Below are positions 30,885 through 39,724 of a stretch of DNA of 64,000 nucleotides, piece by piece; position 1 is the first letter of the stretch; every line of letters begins with the position of its first letter. Origin of the DNA: an uncultured Eubacteriales bacterium (GTDB taxonomy: Bacteria > Bacillota > Clostridia > Oscillospirales > Oscillospiraceae). A model generated the notes under the pieces. It was given only the letters and a program-made list of their open reading frames with translations. It was not told the DNA's origin and did not search any database. The stretch lies in contig UROF01000001.1 in assembly GCA_900549475.1 (NCBI GenBank), positions 186,001 through 250,000 of the forward strand, read 5' to 3'. Both the position numbers and the translations under genes were made by a program.

Positions 30885-33317
30885 TTAGTCCATTCCATTG
30901 CAGTCCGCAAACAGAGACAGGCCCCGACTGCCCTTCCACTGGGCAAAAGCCCGGACACACCCGGACAGCAGTTCCCGTGTAGCGTGGTCATTGCGGCCGA
31001 TCCAGAACAGCCGATAGCGGTAGCGGTTGTTCACTTTCAGCACCGGCGCCGGGGCCGGGCCCAGGATCTCAGGCTTGTCGCCACTCAGGTCCTTTGCTGC
31101 AGCCAGCAGTGTCTGGCGGAGGCTGCACGCCCCCCGAAGCACAGCTTCCTCTGTTGCGCCGGATACCGTCAGGGTAAACATGTCCGCAAACGGCGGATAC
31201 CGTCTGGTCCTGCGGATGCGGATCTCAGCAGCATAAAAGCTGCCGTAGTCCTGGCGGGCGGCGCTGGTGATGACCTCATTGTCCGGGGTATAGGTCTGGA
31301 TCACTGCGCGGCCGTCTTTACTTCCCCGGCCAGCGCGGCCTACCACCTGGGTCAGCAGACTGAACGTCCGCTCCGCTGCGGTATACTGATCCACATACAG
31401 GCTCAGATCCGCTGCCAATACGCCCACCAGGGTCACATTTTCAAAATCCAGTCCCTTGGCCACCATCTGGGTACCAAGAAGAATGGGTATATTTTCTGTC
31501 TCAAAACGATGGAGCAGCTGCTCATGGTTTCCGGACACCGTATCCGCATCCATTCGCAGTACAGGCGCGTCGGGAAAGAGCTGGTGCAGCTCCTCCTCCA
31601 CCTTCTGAGTCCCCGCCCCCACAGCCTTCATCCGTCCCCCGCAGGCAGGGCACACCGACGGCGCCGGCTGAGAGTGGCCGCAGTAGTGACACATCAACCG
31701 GCCGTTGGCACTATGGTAGGTCAAAGGCACACTGCATCGGGGACAGGTGGGCACCTCGCCGCACTCGCCGCACAGCAGCATCCGACTGTTGCCCCGGCGG
31801 TTCAGGAACAGAATACTCTGTTCCCCCCGGCGGAGGTTTTCCTCCAGCTCAAGCCGCAGGGGCTCGCTGATCAGAGTGGCATTTCCCCGGCGCACCTCCT
31901 GGCGCATATCCGCGATCACCACTCTGGGAAGGCTCTGGCGGTTATAGCGGCTGTTCAGCACAAATTTGTGGTACACCCCGCGCTGCGCCTGATAGGCACT
32001 CTCCACCGACGGGGTGGCAGAACCCAGCACAAGGGTGGCCCCGGACTTGGCACAAAGGAATTTGGCCACATCCCGGGCGTGGTAGCGGGGCGGATTCTCC
32101 GACTGATAGCTGGGCTCGTGCTCCTCATCCAGAATCACCATTCCCAGATCGTCCAAAGGCGCAAATACCGCGCTGCGGGTACCCAGTACCACATCCACCT
32201 CTCCCCGGCGGACCCGTTTCCACTGGTCATACCGCTCGCTGACCCGGAGGCCGCTGTGGAGCATGACCACCTTATCGCCAAAATAGGCAGAAAACCGGGC
32301 CATCATCTGGGGGGTCAGGGCGATCTCCGGTACCAGGATCATCCCCCGCCGTCCCTGGCGGACGATCTCCTGAAGGAGGCGAATATACACCGCTGTCTTG
32401 CCGCTGCCGGTGACACCGTAGAGGAGGGCGCAAGCAGGTTTCCCCGTCTTAGCCAGCTCCATAATACCGTCAAAGGCAGCCTGCTGCTCCTCTGTCAGCG
32501 AGATGGGCGCGCCGTCTGTCGGTTCCGGCCGGGGTACCCGGAAGGATTCCTCCTGGGTCAATTCCACCAGACCACTGCGGACAAGACTGCGGATGGTTGT
32601 CAGAGAGGCACCGGTAAAGTAGCACAGGTCGCTGGTCAACGCGCTGCCCACGGCACATAGGAGCTTGATCACCTCATAGCGCATAGGCGCACTGCGGCGG
32701 CGGGCCGAAACTGCGGCCAAAGCCGCCTCCGGCTCCACCGCCAAAGTTACCCGCTGTACCATCTTATCCAATACTTTTCTTGTAGCGGTGGTTTCCATTC
32801 GAACCAGCCCCCGCTCCTCCAGAGCGCGCAGCACAGTCGTTACGCTGCTGCCGCAGGCCTGACGCAGGGTGTCCAGGTCGGCTTTCCCTTCACCAGCCAC
32901 CAGTGTCTCCAGGACACGCCGTTCACCGGTATTCTCTCCGCTGTCCAGCGCCGTCTCCCGGTCTGCCGTGAGAATATACACCTCCCGGATCCGGTACCAC
33001 AGCCCCGCAGGCAGAATCAGCCGCACGGCGTCATAGAGGGTACAAAAGTAGCGCTCCCGCAGCCAAAAAGCCAGCTTCATCCGGTCCTCATCCAGCACAC
33101 ACTCTCCATCCAGAACGGCGGAAAGAGCCTTCAGGCCCTTCCTTCCCTCTCCGTAGTGCAGTGCCAGTACCATTCCTTCGCTGGTCCGGTTTCCTTTTCC
33201 AAAGGGAACGGTGACCCGAACGCCAGGCCGAACCTGGCCGGTCATTCCCTGAGGCACCAGATAATCGTAGGGTTTGTCAATGGCGTAAGTGGCGGCTTCC
33301 ACCGCCACTCTGGCCAT
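30885..33317 (-). CDS. priA: Primosomal protein N', replication restart helicase
   Basis: PriA reloads the replicative helicase at stalled forks. The 810 residues show a 3' DNA-binding domain (about 1-110), a winged-helix region, and helicase motifs including GVTGSGKTAVY (Walker A), LDEEHEPSY and the late VVGRAGRG. Eight Cys bind two zincs: CGECGEVPTCPRC, CHYC and CPAC. The start is unsure. ATG 33317 gives the typical N-terminus MARVAVEAATYAIDKPYDY, but the good GGAGGG is 16 bases away; an in-frame CTG at 33323 or ATG 33368, inside rpoZ, are alternatives. Confidence 0.96.
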   Translation of the reverse strand: MARVAVEAATYAIDKPYDYLVPQGMTGQVRPGVRVTVPFGKGNRTSEGMVLALHYGEGRKGLKALSAVLDGECVLDEDRMKLAFWLRERYFCTLYDAVRLILPAGLWYRIREVYILTADRETALDSGENTGERRVLETLVAGEGKADLDTLRQACGSSVTTVLRALEERGLVRMETTATRKVLDKMVQRVTLAVEPEAALAAVSARRRSAPMRYEVIKLLCAVGSALTSDLCYFTGASLTTIRSLVRSGLVELTQEESFRVPRPEPTDGAPISLTEEQQAAFDGIMELAKTGKPACALLYGVTGSGKTAVYIRLLQEIVRQGRRGMILVPEIALTPQMMARFSAYFGDKVVMLHSGLRVSERYDQWKRVRRGEVDVVLGTRSAVFAPLDDLGMVILDEEHEPSYQSENPPRYHARDVAKFLCAKSGATLVLGSATPSVESAYQAQRGVYHKFVLNSRYNRQSLPRVVIADMRQEVRRGNATLISEPLRLELEENLRRGEQSILFLNRRGNSRMLLCGECGEVPTCPRCSVPLTYHSANGRLMCHYCGHSQPAPSVCPACGGRMKAVGAGTQKVEEELHQLFPDAPVLRMDADTVSGNHEQLLHRFETENIPILLGTQMVAKGLDFENVTLVGVLAADLSLYVDQYTAAERTFSLLTQVVGRAGRGSKDGRAVIQTYTPDNEVITSAARQDYGSFYAAEIRIRRTRRYPPFADMFTLTVSGATEEAVLRGACSLRQTLLAAAKDLSGDKPEILGPAPAPVLKVNNRYRYRLFWIGRNDHATRELLSGCVRAFAQWKGSRGLSLFADCNGMD

Positions 33318-33354
33318 CAGCAGGCCGCTTTGTCCCTCCTGCAGAGGCTGCTCC

Positions 33355-33576
33355 TCAGCCCTCCACATCCGTGATGACCACGTCGGCAGCGTCCACGGAG
33401 ATCTTACCGTCCGCCACCTCCTGGATGGCCAGGGTCACAGGCTTGGTATCCAGCTTCTCGCCCATGTCCTCAGCCTCCCGGGCGATCTGCCGGGCCCGGC
33501 GAGCCACAACGTTGACCAGCAGGTAGCGGTTGGGCACATTGGTGGTAAGCTTGTTCATAGCAGGATAGAGCATCAT
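33355..33576 (-). CDS. rpoZ: RNA polymerase omega subunit
   Basis: Omega helps assemble and stabilise RNA polymerase. The 73 residues start MMLYPAMNKLTTNVPNRYLLVNVVA and carry VARRARQIAREAE, the conserved region that clasps the beta-prime subunit. Either of the first two ATGs could serve. It lies between gmk (63 bases upstream) and priA, the conserved order gmk-rpoZ-priA. Confidence 0.93.
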   Translation of the reverse strand: MMLYPAMNKLTTNVPNRYLLVNVVARRARQIAREAEDMGEKLDTKPVTLAIQEVADGKISVDAADVVITDVEG

Positions 33577-33639
33577 AATTCGATCATTCCTTCTTCAAAA
33601 AATATCCTGATTTATCAAGAAACTGCACCGGGCAGTCGA

Positions 33640-34236
33640 TCAGCCCTTGTCGATCATAGCGATACGCTCGTCCGGTCTGCAGTGTTCTGCCAACATAATA
33701 GCACTGATCTCTGTCACCGCGTTATCTACGGTATCGTTGATCACAAAGTAGTCAAAGGAGCTGGCGGCAGCAAACTCCTGTTTGCCCCGCTCCAGACGGG
33801 AGCGGACCTTTTCCATATCCTCGGTTCCCCGTCCGATGAGCCGGCGCTCCAGTTCGGCCCAGCTGGGCGGCGCTACATAAATCCGCACCGCCTCCGGCCG
33901 CTGCTGATGGACCTGCTCGGCGCCCTGGATCTCAATATCCAGGATCACATCCCGACCCTGATCCATAGCGGCATCCACATATTTCTTGGGCGTGCCATAG
34001 TAGTTTCCTACAAATTCCGCATGCTCAAGAAAAGCGTCTTCTGCGATCCACTGCTGAAACTGCTCACGGCTGAGGAAATGATAATGGACGCCGTCCACCT
34101 CGCCGTGACGGGGCTGCCGGGTAGTTGCAGAAACAGAAAAGTACAGATTCGGGTTGCTGGCCAGAAGCCGGGCTACCACCGTTCCCTTCCCTACACCGGA
34201 CGGTCCGCAGATGATAAATGTTTTTCCTCTTCTCAC
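33640..34236 (-). CDS. gmk: Guanylate kinase
   Basis: This enzyme converts GMP to GDP with ATP in nucleotide metabolism. The 198 residues begin MRRGKTFIICGPSGVGKGTVV (P loop) and contain the GMP-binding STTRQPRHGEVDGVHYHF region and the ILDIEIQGA segment. It overlaps the end of remA by four bases, the usual yicC-remA-gmk-rpoZ arrangement. Confidence 0.97.
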   Translation of the reverse strand: MRRGKTFIICGPSGVGKGTVVARLLASNPNLYFSVSATTRQPRHGEVDGVHYHFLSREQFQQWIAEDAFLEHAEFVGNYYGTPKKYVDAAMDQGRDVILDIEIQGAEQVHQQRPEAVRIYVAPPSWAELERRLIGRGTEDMEKVRSRLERGKQEFAAASSFDYFVINDTVDNAVTEISAIMLAEHCRPDERIAMIDKG

Positions 34237-34499
34237 TCTTCCTCCTCCAACACAGTGGGGTCAAGGCCAAAGCGGGGGGCCAGCTTCTCCAGAGGCAATC
34301 CGGAGAGCACCACATGATCGCTGTCCATGATAAGGACTGCGGCGGTCTTGCGGCCAAAGGTGGCGTCAATGAGCATGCTCCGGTCCCTGGCCTCAGAGAT
34401 CAAGCGCTTGATGGGCGCCGAATCCGGACTGACCACAGCGATCAGCCGACCAGCAGAGATCATGCTGCCATACCCGATATTGACAAGCTCCACAGCCAT
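34233..34499 (-). CDS. remA: RemA-like DNA-binding regulator (DUF370)
   Basis: In B. subtilis RemA is a DNA-binding activator of matrix and osmoprotection genes. This 88-residue homologue has the family core VNIGYGSMISAGRLIAVVSP, then SAPIKRLISEARDRSMLIDAT and the FGRKTAAVLIMDS strand region. Its acidic tail overlaps gmk. In Clostridia its targets are not established, so only the family is certain. It begins five bases after the yicC stop codon. Confidence 0.95.
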   Translation of the reverse strand: MAVELVNIGYGSMISAGRLIAVVSPDSAPIKRLISEARDRSMLIDATFGRKTAAVLIMDSDHVVLSGLPLEKLAPRFGLDPTVLEEEE

Positions 34500-34504
34500 G
34501 CCTC

Positions 34505-35389
34505 CTACTCGATATTCTGGACCTGCTCACGGATCTTTTCCACTTCCGCCTTCAGGTCAACCACATCCCGGGCAATGGTCAGGTCACTGCACTTGGAACC
34601 GATGGTGTTGCACTCACGGTTGACCTCCTGGATCAGGAAGTCCAGTTTCCGTCCCACAGGCACATCGCCCCGCAGCATATCCCGCAGCTGAGACAGATGA
34701 CTGTGCAGACGCACCGTCTCCTCATCCACCGCTACCTTGTCGGCAAAGATGGCAGCCTCCGTGAGGATGCGGCTCTCGTCGATGGTAGTGCTCTGCAGCA
34801 CCTCCTGCATCCGGGCCAGCAGCTTTTCACGGTACTCCGCCACCGTCTGGGGGGAGCGCTCCTCCACCCTGCCGGTAATGGTCTCAATGGTATCAGCCCG
34901 TCCCAGGATATCCTCCGCCAGCTTCTGTCCCTCTGTGGCGCGCATGGTATTGTACGCAGAAAGGGCGTCTGCCAGCACAGCACAGATATCGGCAGAGATG
35001 CTCTCCAGATCCTCCTCCGCCTTGGTCACGGTCAGAACATCGGGGAGCCGGGCCAGATCCGTCACGGAATATGTCCCGCTCACATCCTGGCCGCCCAATT
35101 CCTTCAGACGGGCCAGGGCGTTGATATACGCTTTCGCCAGGGGTTCGTTGACAGATACCACCGTCTCCTCCGCCCCCAGAGAATCCACCGAGATGAACAC
35201 ATCCACTTTTCCGCGGCTGACCGCCTTCTGCACGCTGGCCTTCACCGCGTCCTCTGCGAAAATGTAAGCACGGGGCATCTTCACCGTGCAGTCGAGATAA
35301 CGGTTATTGACGCTCCGCACCTCCACGGTGATGTCACGGCCATTTCGCTGTTCTCTGGCTCTTCCATAGCCAGTCATACTTTTTACCAA
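34505..35389 (-). CDS. YicC family endoribonuclease-like protein
   Basis: YicC proteins are conserved near gmk; recent work on the E. coli protein shows endoribonuclease activity on small RNAs. The 294 residues carry the YicC N-terminal domain (SMTGYGRARE and VRSVNNRYLD) and the C-terminal DUF1732 domain, ending with DVVDLKAEVEKIREQVQNIE. I choose TTG 35389, seven bases after GGGAGG, since it gives the classic start MVKSMTGYGR. It opens the yicC-remA-gmk-rpoZ-priA-def-fmt operon. Confidence 0.93.
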   Translation of the reverse strand: MVKSMTGYGRAREQRNGRDITVEVRSVNNRYLDCTVKMPRAYIFAEDAVKASVQKAVSRGKVDVFISVDSLGAEETVVSVNEPLAKAYINALARLKELGGQDVSGTYSVTDLARLPDVLTVTKAEEDLESISADICAVLADALSAYNTMRATEGQKLAEDILGRADTIETITGRVEERSPQTVAEYREKLLARMQEVLQSTTIDESRILTEAAIFADKVAVDEETVRLHSHLSQLRDMLRGDVPVGRKLDFLIQEVNRECNTIGSKCSDLTIARDVVDLKAEVEKIREQVQNIE

Positions 35390-35490
35390 GTCAGTCCCTC
35401 CCATTCGCCATACGCCGGCAGGGCGCAGGCCCCATCAAATCTTACCATCTTAGTTGTTTACTTTCCTATAACCTTCCGGACAAAGGGGGA

Positions 35491-36132
35491 TCAGCAGCAG
35501 AAAAACCGCATCCCGCCAAATCCGCAGGCATTACATAACAGGTAGGTACAGGCCAGCTTCCCGCACATATTGTTGCTGCTGCAGCCGGTGGAGTAAACAT
35601 CGTAGCCCTCCGGCCGGTAGGTATCCCCGCCGTTCTCCACATAGTTGAGTGCCTGCCGGTACTCCGGGTTTGACGGGTCCATCTGGCACGCATTCTGGTA
35701 GTACCGCCGTGCCTCATCCACCCAGCCCCGGCGGTAGCAGATCGTTCCCTTGAGATAATTCCACTCTCCATTATGGTCCTGGATCTGAGAGAGAAGCTGC
35801 TCCGCCATTGCCAGATCGTTGCGGTTGATGGCCATACGAACTCTCTGGAACACGCCGCTCCCACTATATGTCTGCTGCCGCTGCTGATAGCCATAGGCAT
35901 TCTGCTGGGCATAGCCATAACTGCTTCCCGCATTGCTGCGGCCCTGCCGCTGGCGCTGGATCATGTCATAGGCTTCATTGATCTCCTTCATCTTCTCCTG
36001 CGCCAGATCCGCCAGGGGGTTGTCATGATAGTTATCGGGATGGTACTTCCGTGCCAATTCACGATAAGCCTTTTTGACCTCCTCATCTGTGGCGGTACTG
36101 GGAATATTGAGCACTTTATAGGGATCGGTCAT
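35491..36132 (-). CDS. J-domain protein with Cys-rich tail
   Basis: This is a DnaK co-chaperone type protein of 213 residues. The J domain is at residues 1-70 with KVLNIPSTATDEEVKKAYRELA and the essential HPD in KYHPDNYHDNP. A Gln/Tyr/Ser-rich linker follows, then a tetratricopeptide-like helical part (about 105-170) and a C-terminus with several Cys (SSNNMCGKLACTYLLCNACG, ending CC). It is not DnaJ itself, lacking the zinc domain. Its start overlaps the end of the DUF5685 gene (ATGA), so the two probably act together. Confidence 0.88.
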   Translation of the reverse strand: MTDPYKVLNIPSTATDEEVKKAYRELARKYHPDNYHDNPLADLAQEKMKEINEAYDMIQRQRQGRSNAGSSYGYAQQNAYGYQQRQQTYSGSGVFQRVRMAINRNDLAMAEQLLSQIQDHNGEWNYLKGTICYRRGWVDEARRYYQNACQMDPSNPEYRQALNYVENGGDTYRPEGYDVYSTGCSSNNMCGKLACTYLLCNACGFGGMRFFCC

Positions 36133-37025
36133 AACTGTTCCTCGTCTCTGCCGCCCGGAAAAAGCATCCTGTCTGCGGCTTGAAATGTTCCTTCCAACAC
36201 GGCCTGTCCTACCAGAAAGAGGCCTTCATACACTGTCGCCTGGATCACAGGCGTCCATACGCCGAAGTCCCACAGCTCACAAGCTGCGCCCATCAGGCGG
36301 ATGGAGTGGTCCAAAGAAAGCACCAGGCTCTCCCGTGCCTCCTTTGTCAGCTTCCCTTCTGTCAGACCGTAGCGGTAAATAAGGGGATTATAACTGCCGG
36401 AGGAAAAATCCTCGGCCAGGTCGTCCGCGGCATCTACCAGATAGATCCAGCGGCCCAGGTGGTAGAGCATCTGCTCCAGCACCCGGCGTTTCACGCTGTC
36501 CTCCACTTCACCGGCAGCGCTCTGCAGCAGCAAGGCAAAGGTATCTGCCGCTTGGTCCATGGAGGGGCACCGCTCCGCCTCCAGCCGGGATAGCTCTTCC
36601 AGCTGTCTGCGGGTGGAGCGGTCAAAGTCCGGACGGCTGCGTCTGGCCCGTTCATAGGCCGGCTTGAGCAGGAGCGCCGCTGAGCGGTATTTGGCGGCCA
36701 GGCCGCCGCTGTCCGCAATGGCGTCTTTCAACTGCCACCAAGCCAAAATCACACTGCAGTCAGCAGCCAGATCCAGCGCGTCGTTTCCCGGGAAATAGTC
36801 CCTTCCCTGCAGGGGATGGACGATACAGCGTCCATGAAGGGGATCTTCCGCCTCTCCCTCTGCCAGGAGAACGGCGAGAAATGTAAAATCATAATTCAAG
36901 ATCAGCGAGGCCGCTTTGCCGCAGCGCCGGCCAAGTGCCCGGCATAAGCCGCAGTACATGGCAGAAAACCGCGCCGTATCCTCCTGAGACAGGCGGCCCA
37001 GAGAGGGCCGTACATATCCGAACAT
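36129..37025 (-). CDS. DUF5685 family protein
   Basis: The protein has 298 residues and starts MFGYVRPSLGRLSQEDTARF, followed by MYCGLCRALGRRCG with a CxxC and a third Cys; this N-terminus marks the family. The rest is helical and resembles terpenoid-synthase-like or ferritin-like bundles in length only; no catalytic motif is evident. It contains one DAADDLAEDF acidic segment that might bind metal. It overlaps the J-domain gene. The function is unknown, and the pairing with a J-domain protein is the best clue. Confidence 0.85.
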   Translation of the reverse strand: MFGYVRPSLGRLSQEDTARFSAMYCGLCRALGRRCGKAASLILNYDFTFLAVLLAEGEAEDPLHGRCIVHPLQGRDYFPGNDALDLAADCSVILAWWQLKDAIADSGGLAAKYRSAALLLKPAYERARRSRPDFDRSTRRQLEELSRLEAERCPSMDQAADTFALLLQSAAGEVEDSVKRRVLEQMLYHLGRWIYLVDAADDLAEDFSSGSYNPLIYRYGLTEGKLTKEARESLVLSLDHSIRLMGAACELWDFGVWTPVIQATVYEGLFLVGQAVLEGTFQAADRMLFPGGRDEEQL

Positions 37026-37034
37026 AACGCGTCC

Positions 37035-37442
37035 TTACAGCTTTCTCGTCACCTGGTAGGAGACACCGCTGCCCTGCCGGCGAAGCCGCCGGTCCACCGC
37101 CGCTGCGATAGCAAGTCCTGCCGCAAAGCCAGCGCCGCCTAACAATCCGTGGCCCCAGCCGGGCAGATTCAGCGGGAGCAGGTACCCCACCAGGAACAGG
37201 ATCACCGGCCCCAGGTACACCAGCGCCGCGATGGGCAATACCCGGCCGCTGCTGCTGTAGAGCTCCACACGGTCTCCCGGGACCAAGTCAAGCTTTGTGA
37301 CAGCCAGTACCGTTACAGACCCCGCTTTCGCACCGCAGCCGGCACAGTTCTCACAGTCGTGGCCGCAGGCGGTCTGTCTGGCCACCGTTACTTCCGCCAG
37401 GCCCGGTCCAGGCACAGCGGTCACTGTCGCAGTCTGCGTCAT
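37035..37442 (-). CDS. RseC/SoxR-reducing-type membrane protein
   Basis: This 135-residue protein has the RseC/MucC layout. An N-terminal domain holds a Cys cluster, CGHDCENCAGCG (about residues 27-38), then a short beta domain, and two membrane helices (about 68-90 and 97-115). In Proteobacteria the family acts in sigma-E signalling or reduction of SoxR; in Clostridia it is often linked to electron-transfer functions. The role here is not known. It lies between cdaR and the DUF5685 gene. Confidence 0.88.
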   Translation of the reverse strand: MTQTATVTAVPGPGLAEVTVARQTACGHDCENCAGCGAKAGSVTVLAVTKLDLVPGDRVELYSSSGRVLPIAALVYLGPVILFLVGYLLPLNLPGWGHGLLGGAGFAAGLAIAAAVDRRLRRQGSGVSYQVTRKL

Positions 37443-37453
37443 TGCAAGTCCCC

Positions 37454-38689
37454 CTAGGATTTAATCTTACAGGCCACCGAGCAGGACCCAATGGCACCCA
37501 CGTTGTCAAAACCGTCTACAAACACAATGGCCGGGACATAGTAGGTACCATCCGAGGTGTACTCCTCCAGGTCTACCACCACACGGACATCTTCCGCCGT
37601 CACCTGCGCCACCTCATCAGCCGGTCCCCGGATCACCACATCAACCGAGCTGGTCAAGCGGTCAAAGGATTTCCCTTCCGGCAGTCCTACCGACGAGATA
37701 TTCGAGACGGAAAAGGCCTGTGTTGCCAAATCGTCCTTGAAGGAAATGGACAGCGTCACTGTCGTAAAGCCGCTGAGATTCACCGCTCCAGCAGGTAGGT
37801 TGATATCCAGATCGATCTGCGTATCAGAAAGGATCGTGGACAGGTCGATCTCTCCCAGCATGATGTCCTCTTTGTTCTCCAGGCTGGCCGCCTCACCGGC
37901 TACCTTGATGGTGGTGGTACTGAGATCCCAATCCACGTCATCCAGGGTAGATCCCGGGCTCTCCTTGAACTTGACCGTGAGGTTCAGCGTCTTTGTAAGG
38001 TAGATGGGCGCATCCACCTGTATCTGATTATCGGAGACCATGATCCCTTCTTTATCAAGGACATTGCCGTCCGCATCCAGCAGCTCATAGTCAAACAGGC
38101 GGGAAATGGAGGCGTTGGCACCGGTCAGATCCAAAGATACCCGGGCAGACGCCACATTTTTCACGACGTCCTCCTGCCCGCTGACCGTCAGCGTAGCGGG
38201 ATCGACCACAAGGCGCTCCGCCATGTAGATATAGTCTTCCTCCGCTTTTCCTGTAACAGAGACCTCTACCGGCACCGTCTTGGTGAACAGCTCGCCCACC
38301 TCCACCGTGATCATGGACTTGGACACCCTCTCACGGGTGATCTTACTGGAATCCACGTCATCAGGGAAGAAGATGTCATACCGGCAGGAATAGGACCCGG
38401 CGGCAGTGATATCTGTCAGATCTACCTGAATGCGGATGTCGCTTTTATCCAGTCCGGAGATCAAAAGGCGCGGGCCGCTGAGCTTGATGTCAATGGTAAT
38501 GTCATCACCATCCAGCAGCATCAGTCCGCGGCTGGGCAGGACATCCTCTGCACCAATAAATTCAACCGGCACATGATAATAGGTCTCAGAGATCTTTGAT
38601 CCCTGTTCATTGTCTACGAACAGCCAGAACAAAACGGCGATCAGCAGTGACAGGGCAATGTAAACGACCTTATTCGCCTTCTCACTCAT
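37454..38689 (-). CDS. cdaR: YbbR-domain regulator of diadenylate cyclase CdaA
   Basis: CdaR is an extracellular-facing membrane protein that modulates CdaA. The 411 residues have one N-terminal membrane helix (VVYIALSLLIAVLFWLFVDN) and then about four YbbR repeats of beta-rich sequence. The stop codon of cdaA overlaps its start (ATGAGTGA). An in-frame GTG at 38701 is an alternative start. The cdaA-cdaR pair is usual; glmM, the common third gene, is not next to it here. Confidence 0.93.
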   Translation of the reverse strand: MSEKANKVVYIALSLLIAVLFWLFVDNEQGSKISETYYHVPVEFIGAEDVLPSRGLMLLDGDDITIDIKLSGPRLLISGLDKSDIRIQVDLTDITAAGSYSCRYDIFFPDDVDSSKITRERVSKSMITVEVGELFTKTVPVEVSVTGKAEEDYIYMAERLVVDPATLTVSGQEDVVKNVASARVSLDLTGANASISRLFDYELLDADGNVLDKEGIMVSDNQIQVDAPIYLTKTLNLTVKFKESPGSTLDDVDWDLSTTTIKVAGEAASLENKEDIMLGEIDLSTILSDTQIDLDINLPAGAVNLSGFTTVTLSISFKDDLATQAFSVSNISSVGLPEGKSFDRLTSSVDVVIRGPADEVAQVTAEDVRVVVDLEEYTSDGTYYVPAIVFVDGFDNVGAIGSCSVACKIKS

Positions 38690-39575
38690 TTTTGTTTTCA
38701 CCGTCCTTTTTCATCTTCGGCAAGAGTCCCCGCAGACTCGGCTTCTTCGCTTTCTCCTCCCCATCGCTCTCTACCGGCGGCAGCAGTTCATTTCGCAGCA
38801 GCTGCTCCAAAGTCTCCGTCATCAGATGGCGCTTGAGCATGCCTCCTACTGCCACGGATATGGTTCCCGTTTCTTCGCTGACCAGTACCACCACAGCATC
38901 CGAATTCTCACTCATACCGATGCCGGCCCGGTGGCGCATCCCCAGATCCCGGCTCAGATTCACATTGCGGCTCAAGGGAAGCATACATCCGGCACCCAAC
39001 ACACGGCCGTCCCGTATAATCAGGGCGCCGTCATGCATGGGCGCTTTTACAAAGAAGATATTTTTCAGAAGCTCCGACGATACCTCTGCATCCAGTTTCG
39101 TACCGCTGCGCAACACCTCATCCAGCTGAATATGCCGCTCAAACACGATCAGGGCGCCTGTCCGGGAACGGCTCATATCGCCGCAGGCCTGTACCGTTTG
39201 AGAGATGGCCCGCTCCAGTATCTGACGGTCCATCTGCGGCTTGGCAAACAGATCCAGGAAGTTGAAGCGGCTGCTGCCCACCTGCTCCAGGACCCGTCGG
39301 ATCTCAGGCTGAAACAGGATGAGAAGGGCCAGTATACCGATATCCACAATATGGGACAGTAAATAGTTCAGTGCGCGGAGGCGGTCAGAGGACAGCCACA
39401 GCGCCAGCAAAACGAATAAAACGCCCTTCAGCAGCCGGGAGGTATTCGTCCGCCGCACAAGCAGCAGCAGCCGGTACACCAGGTATGCGATCACCAGGAT
39501 ATCCACGACATCCCATATGCTGAGAGACAGGGCGAAATCCAAAGCTCTCTGCGCTACGCTCGCAATCACGTCCAT
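38682..39575 (-). CDS. cdaA: Diadenylate cyclase CdaA
   Basis: CdaA makes the second messenger c-di-AMP from two ATP, controlling potassium and osmotic balance and the cell wall. The 297 residues have three N-terminal membrane segments (about 15-85) and the DisA_N domain with the catalytic MHDGALIIRDG and the GMRHRAGIG motif. A charged tail rich in Lys/Glu extends past the domain. A good promoter lies about 40 bases upstream. cdaR overlaps its end. Confidence 0.97.
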   Translation of the reverse strand: MDVIASVAQRALDFALSLSIWDVVDILVIAYLVYRLLLLVRRTNTSRLLKGVLFVLLALWLSSDRLRALNYLLSHIVDIGILALLILFQPEIRRVLEQVGSSRFNFLDLFAKPQMDRQILERAISQTVQACGDMSRSRTGALIVFERHIQLDEVLRSGTKLDAEVSSELLKNIFFVKAPMHDGALIIRDGRVLGAGCMLPLSRNVNLSRDLGMRHRAGIGMSENSDAVVVLVSEETGTISVAVGGMLKRHLMTETLEQLLRNELLPPVESDGEEKAKKPSLRGLLPKMKKDGENKNE

Positions 39576-39612
39576 GACTTCCCTCCATCTTGTTTATTCC
39601 ATAAGTACTCTT

Positions 39613-39641
39613 ATTCTAATATAACTTCGGTGAAAAAGCAA
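39613..39641 (-). promoter_or_regulatory. SigA-type promoter of cdaA
   Basis: On the minus strand TTGCTT (39636-39641) and TAGAAT (39613-39618) are 17 bases apart; the predicted start is about 30 bases before the cdaA ATG. Confidence 0.65.
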
Positions 39642-39684
39642 CAAATTCCAGCCGCAATTTTTGACTAATCCGTAAACATTTGGA

Positions 39685-39715
39685 GGGAGAGAGTTGACAT
39701 AATTCACTCTCTCCC
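39685..39715 (-). terminator. Hairpin after the cysteine desulfurase gene
   Basis: GGGAGAGAGT and ACTCTCTCCC form a 10-bp stem with an 11-base loop ten bases after the gene. The minus-strand tail (TCCAAATGTTTA) is weakly T-rich, so termination is likely but not certain. Confidence 0.45.
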
Positions 39716-39724
39716 CCGGGATCA

